Assembly (NCBI GenBank): GCA_937893835.1
Contig: CALCSS010000131.1
Span: 1-38,893, forward strand
From: an uncultured Fidelibacterota bacterium
Lineage (GTDB): Bacteria > Fidelibacterota > Marinisomatia > Marinisomatales > UBA1611
DNA length: 38,893 bases
Reading direction: 5' to 3'
A program made the translations under genes and the position numbers. Below are positions 1 through 7,500 of the stretch, one piece after another. Position 1 is the first letter of the stretch. Every line of letters begins with the position of its first letter. A model generated the notes under the pieces. It was not told where the DNA came from and did no database searches. It saw only the letters and a list, made by a program, of their open reading frames with translations.

Positions 1-2284
1 TGCTGCTCGGCGTGCTACTGGCCAGGGTCGCTGTGCCACCGGAGATGGCAAAGCTGAAGTCACTTGCTTCCAGAGAGCCGCTTGCGCCATTGGTGCTGTA
101 GACCGCCGCATTGAATGTGACCGCAACCGTGCTGTTGTTTGAGGCTAGACTTATTGCTGAGAACAGTGGTTTTGTACTGTCGTAGGTCCAGTTGAACTGG
201 GTGGCTGCTGCATTGGAATATCCAGAAGCATCCGTAAATGCTCCTGCTGCTACGTCAATGGTCGTTGCTCCATCTGCTGTTGGTGTGAATGTAGCAGTGT
301 AGGTCGTACCACTTCCACTAAAAGAGCTGAGACTTCCTCCACTTACCGTCACGTCACCAACAACAAAATTACTGGTGGAGGCACTGCTGGTGAAAGTTAC
401 CGTGAGCGTTGCATCATTGGTGGTAGAACCATCGCTGACCGCACTGCTGCTGCCATTGACCGCCGTGATGGCCATGGTAGGTCTCAGATCATTCAAGGTG
501 ACCGTGCTATGACTCTGAGACGTAGAGGCAGCGTTCCCTGCAACATCATAGATGGATGTGCTGGTTGGACTGATGGTCAGGGTCTCTGTTCCGTCTGGAG
601 TCCCCGAAAGGGAAATATCCAACACATACCCTGAATCAGAATTCGTGTAGAAAACCACATCTTCAGCATTTCTGCCAGTTACCACAGCATCCAGGTCACC
701 ATCTCCATCCACGTCAGCGACCTTTACCTCCGCTATTCCATCTAAATTATTCTCTATCGTGTTGGCGGTGAAAGTCTCTGATCCATTATTCTCATACCAT
801 ATTAGATCTCTTTCATTGAACATGGTAGCAAGAATGTCTTGATCATCATCTCCATCCACGTCAGCCACCTGCAAGTAATTTGTCAAACCTGCATTAGAAA
901 TAACATTTGAAGTGAAGTTTTCTGATCCATCGTTCGAATACCAGACCAGATCATCTCCACTATCAGTACTTGAGGCTGCTACCACGTCAAGGTCTCCATC
1001 ACCATCAATGTCGGCGACCAGGACATCGCGAGCGGATAGAAGATCGGAATCTATGGTATTTTTGGTGAAACTCTCCGATCCATCATTCTGATAGAATACT
1101 ACATCGTTGGCATCAAGCGCGGCAACCACTAGGTCAAGGTCTCCATCTTCATCAACGTCCTTGACATCAAAATTACATGGACCGTCAATGCTATTATCGA
1201 TCACATTTTCGGTAAAACTCTGAGAACCGTCATTCTCATACCAGACCATCTTATTAGCGTCCCTTCCAGATGCGATCACGTCCATGTCTCCATCTCCGTC
1301 GAGATCGTTCACCCTTACATCGTAGGCTGCACCCAGAGTTCCTATACTGGGTTTTTGATTAAAACTTTGTGATCCATTATTCTCATACCACTCAACAGTA
1401 TTCCCAACAAATGCGGTAGCAAAAATATCAAGATCCCCATCTCCATCGATGTCATTGATCGCCAAACCCAACGCACCATTCAAATTTTCCTCGATGGATC
1501 TTTCCGTAAAATTCTCAGATCCATCATTCTCATACCAGTTGATGTCATCACCGTCTAATCCAGTTGCAACAACGTCCATGTCTCCATCAAAATCCAGGTC
1601 AACGATCTCTAGACCATATGCACCTCCGAGGTTGTTATCTAGGGTTGCAGAACTGAATGTAGGCGTATCCTTGGCTATGGCGGTGGGGTTTGTACTTCCA
1701 AGTGTGGCTGTACCGCCTGAGATGGATAAAGTGAAATCTCCTACCTCCAGGGCACCACTTCCTGCATCGGTGTCATAAACTGTCTCACTTAGACGGATCT
1801 TTACCTTACTGTTATCAGCAGTTACATACGTGCCTGATAAGTAGACAGGTAGAGTCCCATCGTATGTCCAATAGAAGGGAATTGAATTTATGTTATTATT
1901 GCTGCTTGCATCTGTATACACTTCCTTTGGAATGTAGATCGCAGTATTTCGATCTCCTGAAGGAGTAAACGTAGAAGTGTAGGTGGCATTGCTGCCACTA
2001 AATGAGCTCAGGCTGCCACCAGTGGCGCCAATGTCACCAACTGCAAAACCACTTACGTTTTCATTGGCAGTGAAGGTCAGGGTGATAGTTGCGTCATTGG
2101 TAATTGAATTATTGGCAATGGTATTCGAGCCATCCGATGCGGTAATGGTAATGATGGGTGAATCAGTGTCACTTTGTACACTTGCTTGTGCGCCTTGAAA
2201 TGTTGGTAGTCCAAATTGAGGTTTTGCACCATTCAACATGGATAGGTGAAAGAAGAGGACACATGAGAGACACCTGAATATCAT
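1..2284 (-). CDS. Partial (C-terminus beyond left edge) secreted FG-GAP/VCBS-repeat protein with bacterial Ig-like (Big_12-type) domains
   Basis: Open minus-strand frame from ATG at 2284 ([25 protein letters not shown] signal peptide) with no stop to position 1, so it is missing from the supplied ORF track. About seven repeats of the form [38 protein letters not shown], flanked by [33 protein letters not shown] and [33 protein letters not shown]. Confidence 0.9.
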   Translation of the reverse strand, partial: MIFRCLSCVLFFHLSMLNGAKPQFGLPTFQGAQASVQSDTDSPIITITASDGSNTIANNSITNDATITLTFTANENVSGFAVGDIGATGGSLSSFSGSNATYTSTFTPSGDRNTAIYIPKEVYTDASSNNNINSIPFYWTYDGTLPVYLSGTYVTADNSKVKIRLSETVYDTDAGSGALEVGDFTLSISGGTATLGSTNPTAIAKDTPTFSSATLDNNLGGAYGLEIVDLDFDGDMDVVATGLDGDDINWYENDGSENFTERSIEENLNGALGLAINDIDGDGDLDIFATAFVGNTVEWYENNGSQSFNQKPSIGTLGAAYDVRVNDLDGDGDMDVIASGRDANKMVWYENDGSQSFTENVIDNSIDGPCNFDVKDVDEDGDLDLVVAALDANDVVFYQNDGSESFTKNTIDSDLLSARDVLVADIDGDGDLDVVAASSTDSGDDLVWYSNDGSENFTSNVISNAGLTNYLQVADVDGDDDQDILATMFNERDLIWYENNGSETFTANTIENNLDGIAEVKVADVDGDGDLDAVVTGRNAEDVVFYTNSDSGYVLDISLSGTPDGTETLTISPTSTSIYDVAGNAASTSQSHSTVTLNDLRPTMAITAVNGSSSAVSDGSTTNDATLTVTFTSSASTSNFVVGDVTVSGGSLSSFSGSGTTYTATFTPTADGATTIDVAAGAFTDASGYSNAAATQFNWTYDSTKPLFSAISLASNNSTVAVTFNAAVYSTNGASGSLEASDFSFAISGGTATLASSTPSS

Positions 2285-2404
2285 TTTAACCTCAGCATCT
2301 TCTTTGTCTGACAGAGATCTATCGCTATCAGGAATGAATTAACAATGAATGGTAGCAGTGTCTTTCTGCCGATCATTTTATCATCAACATTTTCTTTGTC
2401 TGAC
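2281..2404 (-). repeat. Direct repeat of sorting-tail coding sequence, 92 bp apart
   Basis: tcattttaacctcagcatcttctttgtctgac (2281-2312) vs tcattttatcatcaacattttctttgtctgac (2373-2404): 28/32 identical, encoding QTKKMLRLK* and QTKKMLMIK*. Confidence 0.85.
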
Positions 2405-4202
2405 GAAAACCTCGCGCCCTCAGCTCTGAAAAATAGACCCCTGAGGATACTGGCCTGCCTAACTGATCCAGTCCGTTCCACGTAACCGTGTGAAATCCAT
2501 ATTCCATGTTCTCTGAAACCAGGGTCCTGATCTGTTGTCCCATGAGGTTATAGATGACAATGGAAACGTCTCCGGTTCTTGGTAATGCAAAGTCCATCTT
2601 GGTGACCGGGTTAAAGGGATTGGGGTAGTTCTGACCGAGAGAGTATTGCTCTGGTATGTCTGCAAGGAGATCATCGATCATCTGCAAGAGGTAACTCTCG
2701 TCTCCTGCTATGAGGATGATGTCATGGACATGATCGATCCTGCCCTCGATCGTTAGGTCTTGCTGAGAGAAGTTGCTGATGACCTCTCTGTTTGGGACAT
2801 CAATGATCGCGAATCTCAGGTCTGTTGGTGTCCCACTCATTGAGGAAGCGGTCAGCCTTATTGGACCCGGGTCATCATTGCCTTGGATCTGCATGTTCCA
2901 GACGCCATTGAATTCATCGGTAGATCGAATGTCTGAGCTGTGGGCGTAGGTACCGCTGGATCCAATGTCCATCAACAACCTAAGCGAATTACCTGGCGAG
3001 GGTAGTAGAGAAACGTCGTAGGGGTCAATATTCTCATCTGCACCATTCATCCTTCCAATGGTACCGGTCCTATCAAAATATTCAGCACCTATCACATCGA
3101 TCTCCATCCTCCATCCATCTTGGACGGATCTGGCCACGATGCTGGAATCAGAGAACGGCTTGAACGTGATGGTCCCATTGTCTGTTGGACTTTCTACGGC
3201 GTATCCTGCCCAAGGCTCGAAGACAGTGGTGTCTGCCCATCCTTCCTTATTTCCTGACCCATATCTGTGGGGCCGGGACACACCTTCGCTGTACTCAGCC
3301 TGAACCGGAAAGGAGAAGGGACTTCCTACCATGTTACAGCCCTTATCAAGCTGAATGGTATAGTCTTCCAGAGGAACGGCATATCCTGTACTGTCCTTGT
3401 TCTTGAATAGGACCGGATCTTTGTATCGATGCTTGAACCAGTAGCCTTTACCAGTTTTAAGAGTGTCTGGTTTTATCCATGTGTTGTTATTTGGGTCCCA
3501 GTCATAGAAAACATGTCCATCCTCAAGTTCAGATCGTTCTACTTGATTCATATTGAGTTCACCAGGGAAGGAGAACATTCTCCATGATTCAGAACGGATG
3601 CCGTCAGGATAATAACTAAACGTGTCTTGCATGGTCAACTCTTCCACATCAAATCCCATGTATGGAGAATTAAATGCGGTCGTGGAGATATTCTCCATCC
3701 CATCTTCGCTTACGAAATGGGCGCGAAAATTGAGGACGGTCCTGAGGCTGTCTGAGATGGAGACACGATAGGTCGAGTCATCCAAGGCCTCCATGGGTAG
3801 GATGATCACATCCTGACTCCCACCAAACTGTACATGCAACTCTGTTCCCTTGATCCCATTGATGTCTGTCACCACGGCCTGGGCATACACATCCTTTGCG
3901 CGTCTTTCAACAGTGTCTGGGAATGATGCCTGGATCGTGGGAGGTGAGGAATAAAGACCCGATGCTATGTTCCAGAGGCCGCCTTTGAGTGTCAGGGTAT
4001 CACCGTTCCCGGTATGAACAAAATTCTTACCAAGAGATCCCTTTAGGACCAATGAGTCAGAGGTCATGGGGCTCTGGCTGAGAGAGACCTGCTGGGTGAT
4101 CACCTTGTAATCCTGCGCTGTGAGTATACAGAGGATGATCGGTACCGTGATAAGCGTTCTCACCCTATTGAAATAGCTTATTTCGTTGCCTTTCAAGCGC
4201 AT
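2373..4202 (-). CDS. Secreted protein with T9SS type-A-like C-terminal sorting domain
   Basis: 609-aa ORF; C-terminus SLGQNYPNPFNPVTKMDFALPRTGDVSIVIYNLMGQQIRTLVSENMEYGFHTVTWNGLDQLGRPVSSGVYFSELRARGFRQTKKMLMIK is a classic PNPFNP / GVY / KKMLMIK sorting tail; hydrophobic N-terminus. Confidence 0.88.
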   Translation of the reverse strand: MRLKGNEISYFNRVRTLITVPIILCILTAQDYKVITQQVSLSQSPMTSDSLVLKGSLGKNFVHTGNGDTLTLKGGLWNIASGLYSSPPTIQASFPDTVERRAKDVYAQAVVTDINGIKGTELHVQFGGSQDVIILPMEALDDSTYRVSISDSLRTVLNFRAHFVSEDGMENISTTAFNSPYMGFDVEELTMQDTFSYYPDGIRSESWRMFSFPGELNMNQVERSELEDGHVFYDWDPNNNTWIKPDTLKTGKGYWFKHRYKDPVLFKNKDSTGYAVPLEDYTIQLDKGCNMVGSPFSFPVQAEYSEGVSRPHRYGSGNKEGWADTTVFEPWAGYAVESPTDNGTITFKPFSDSSIVARSVQDGWRMEIDVIGAEYFDRTGTIGRMNGADENIDPYDVSLLPSPGNSLRLLMDIGSSGTYAHSSDIRSTDEFNGVWNMQIQGNDDPGPIRLTASSMSGTPTDLRFAIIDVPNREVISNFSQQDLTIEGRIDHVHDIILIAGDESYLLQMIDDLLADIPEQYSLGQNYPNPFNPVTKMDFALPRTGDVSIVIYNLMGQQIRTLVSENMEYGFHTVTWNGLDQLGRPVSSGVYFSELRARGFRQTKKMLMIK

Positions 4203-4279
4203 GATTCAGCCCCCAGGACCTCTGAAGTAGGCATTGAGTGAAAAATTGATGAAATAACCCTCCCTAGAGGAGATAATGC

Positions 4280-4521
4280 ATGACAACTACCATTTTTTTG
4301 TAAAATATCCCATCTTCCAGCAATGGTAGTCATTATAACAACTACCCTATTATTTAATGACGACAAACTAAAATGATCTCCGCTACCAATTCCTATGGGC
4401 GGTGGGGGATCGACCTCATTCTTCAAATACTTGGTAGTCGTTATTAAATAATGGGTAAAATGAGCGAATTCTGTGAAAATTCGACCACTTTTCATGGAAA
4501 TTTCAGTGAATGACCTATTCA
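4280..4521. repeat. Cluster of inverted repeats in the largest intergenic gap
   Basis: tacccTattatttaatGacgac (4343-4364) vs gtcgttattaaataatgggta (4437-4457), near-perfect; atgacaactaccatt (4280-4294) vs aatggtagtcat (4322-4333); cgaatt...aattcg (4465-4483); tgaat...attca (4507-4521). Confidence 0.7.
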
Positions 4522-4561
4522 TGTGAATTTGTATGCTGACCATTGTCTGTCTGTCCACCAG

Positions 4562-7500
4562 TTATGATGATGTATCCCCTGAGACCACAAAGACATCACT
4601 TCCCAGATGCACCAGGGTCATGATCGCATATTGCCCCGCTGTCTTGCTACCATTACGGTTGTTCAAGGTCGTACTGGACGCACTCAGCGATATCTGTCCG
4701 CTTCCATTCTGAATGATCATGCAGTTGAATCCAGATGGTAGACTTGCTGGTACCGTGATTGTTATGGCGCTACTGCTTGAGCACACGATGATCGTACCAT
4801 TGTCTGCAGCGGCCAGGGTCTTTGTGGTTCCTGACTCCGACTGTAGGTCTGCTCCATAGCCCGTGATGGCATTATCATTGAAGTCTGCCTTTCCATCGAT
4901 CACGATCGTACCATCTGTTGCGTTTGTGATCGTTTCATCATTTGCCAGACTAATTCCAGCAGCATAGACAGTGGCACCCTTGTCCTGGGCCATATAGACC
5001 GCGGTCACGTCCGCATTGCCAAGAACTACCGAATTGTTCGCCTGCCCCGATGCTCCATAGCCGATCACGGTCTGATTGGTGCCGCTATTCTCGCTTGGGT
5101 CTGCAGCATTTCCTATTATCGTATTATTTGTACCGCTGGTAATTAAATCACCAGCATAATATCCAGCCGCTACATTCCCATCCCCAGTAGCATTATACAA
5201 AGAATTTCTACCCACTGCTGTGTTATTATTGCCAGTTGAGTTGTTAAACAAGCTGTTTACTCCCACAGCGGTATTATCATCTCCAGTAGTGTTAGTCTCT
5301 AAACTCCTAGCACCAACACTAGTGTTATAGCTCCCTCCTGTAGCAGTGCTCAACATACTTTGAAATCCCATGGCTGTATTAAATGTTGATGAAGTGTTTG
5401 CCTCTAAAGCCTTGTACCCTGTCGCCGTGTTATAACTTCCTGCGTTGTTTGTAGCAAGTGCATTATATCCAACAGCAACATTCTGTTGTCCAGTATTATT
5501 TGCAGTTAGTGCGTCATATCCAACAGCAACATTATTATCACCCGTTGTGATCGCATCCAGAGCAGTTGCGCCAACCGCCAGGTTGTAGTCTGCTTCGTCT
5601 GTTGTGGATGATGGATCTTGTCCAACATACATAGAATTGTCTTCAATAAGTGCGTCAGAGAGATCGGTTATTGCGGACACCCCAGATGCAGTAGCCCATG
5701 AAAGAGCTCCAGAGCCGTCGGTCTTCAAGATCTGATTCGCAGAACCATCAGCCGTAGGAAGAACCCAGACCTGATCAGCACTTAAGGTAGGCGCTTCAAA
5801 GCCTACATAATTACTGCCTTCATAGAAACGTAATTCATTATTGCTTCCACCTACACTAAGATCGCCGGCCGTAGTTAAAGCGCCGCCATCTGCAATCGCT
5901 AAAGCATCGTCTCCATCAGTGTATTCTATGAGAGGAGTCTGTATGGATGTAGATCCTTTAAATGTGGCACCGTAAGCTGTTGCACCAATATCCTGGGCCA
6001 TGTAGACTGCGGTCACGTCCGCGTTTCCCAGAGTAACGGAGTTATTTGCTTGTCCTGTTGCTCCATATCCCACCACAGTCTGGTTACTGGTACCAGTATC
6101 AGCGCTAGGATTCGCTCCAGATCCAATAATCACATTTTGATTGGCGCTTGTTGCACTTTTTGATGATTCGTAACCTAAGGAAACGTTATTTTGCCCAGAA
6201 TTAAGAAGGTAACTACTGGCGTGTCCAACTGCTGTATTGCTATTGGCCGTTGTATTTCTCTCTAATGCACTTGAACCCAAAGCCACATTTGTGATCCCAG
6301 ACGTGTTTGATTTTAAGGCATTCTTACCCACAGCTGTATTTCGATTTCCCCCTTCATTTACAGTCAGAGCATTATGTCCAATGGCCGTATTATTATCTCC
6401 AGTGGTCACAGCGCTTAGAGCAGTTGTTCCTAGCGCCACATTATAGTCAGCAGCATCCGTCGTTGAGGATGGATCATTACCGACATACATGGAACCCGTG
6501 TCCTCGACCAGTGCATCAGAGAGACCATTTATGCTCGTTGCGGAAGAGCCCCAGGACAATGTCCCACTTCCATTGGTCTTTAATACCTGATCCGAAGAAC
6601 CATCTGCAGTAGGGAGTGTCATGGACGTTGATCCAAAACCTAGTGCAGCGGCGTAGACCGTTGCACCCTTATCTTGGGACATGTATACCGCGGTCACGTC
6701 AGCATTTCCTAGTGTGACAGAATTATCTGCCTGACCTGATGCGCCGTAGCCAACGATTGTCTGATTGGTTCCTGCTTCGTCCGAAGCCGCGGTACTTGCA
6801 CCCAATAGGGTATTCTTGTTTCCTGTTGTTATATCATTTGTACCTGTGTTTCCTGCTTGATAACCTAGCGCACTATTATAACCATCTTGGTCTGCTGTCC
6901 TGTTGGCATCATGGAGGGATTCAAAACCCATTGCTGTATTATAATCTGAAGTTGTGTTCCCGTAAAGAGATCTATAGCCCATTGCAGTATTGTTATCCCC
7001 TTCGGTATTAACCACTAAACTCTGAAATCCCGAAGCAGTATTGTAAGTACCAGATGTATTAGCTCTTAAACTTCGCCATCCAAAAGCAGAGTTTCCGCTA
7101 TTTGTATTAATGTATAAAGCTTCAAAACCAACCGCAGTATTGTAAGATCCATTAGTGGTACTTTTTAAGGCCCTGAACCCCAAAGCAGAATTCTGTTCAC
7201 CAGTCGTGTTGTCAGATAAAACATCATATCCTACTGCAGTATTCTTATCTCCCGTTGTAATAGCATCTAAGGCAGTGACCCCTACAGCTAAATTGTAGTT
7301 TGCATCATCCGTTGTTGATGATGGATCATTACCGACATACATGGAACCCGTGTCCTCGACCAGTGCGTCAGAGAGCCCATTGATATTAGATGCTGCTGAG
7401 TTGGTTGCCCAATCCCCTACACCATCCCCGTCCGAGGTCCACACCTGGCCACTTGTTCCTGCCGAAGTGATGAAATATTCATTGTTCTCTACCTTGCTCG

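Noticed and set aside
1449-2198. Plus-strand ORFs 1449-1778 and 1983-2198
   Set aside because: Antisense shadows of the FG-GAP/Ig coding frame; low-complexity Ser/Pro/Val composition, no SD or domain.
2281-2481. 66-aa minus ORF as a real gene
   Set aside because: Mostly out-of-frame overlap with the end of the 609-aa gene; only its last ~10 codons are meaningful, as a sorting-tail remnant.
4193-4558. 121-aa minus ORF in the intergenic gap
   Set aside because: Covers the inverted-repeat cluster, overlaps the start of the 609-aa gene, has no recognisable domain; more likely non-coding structured DNA.
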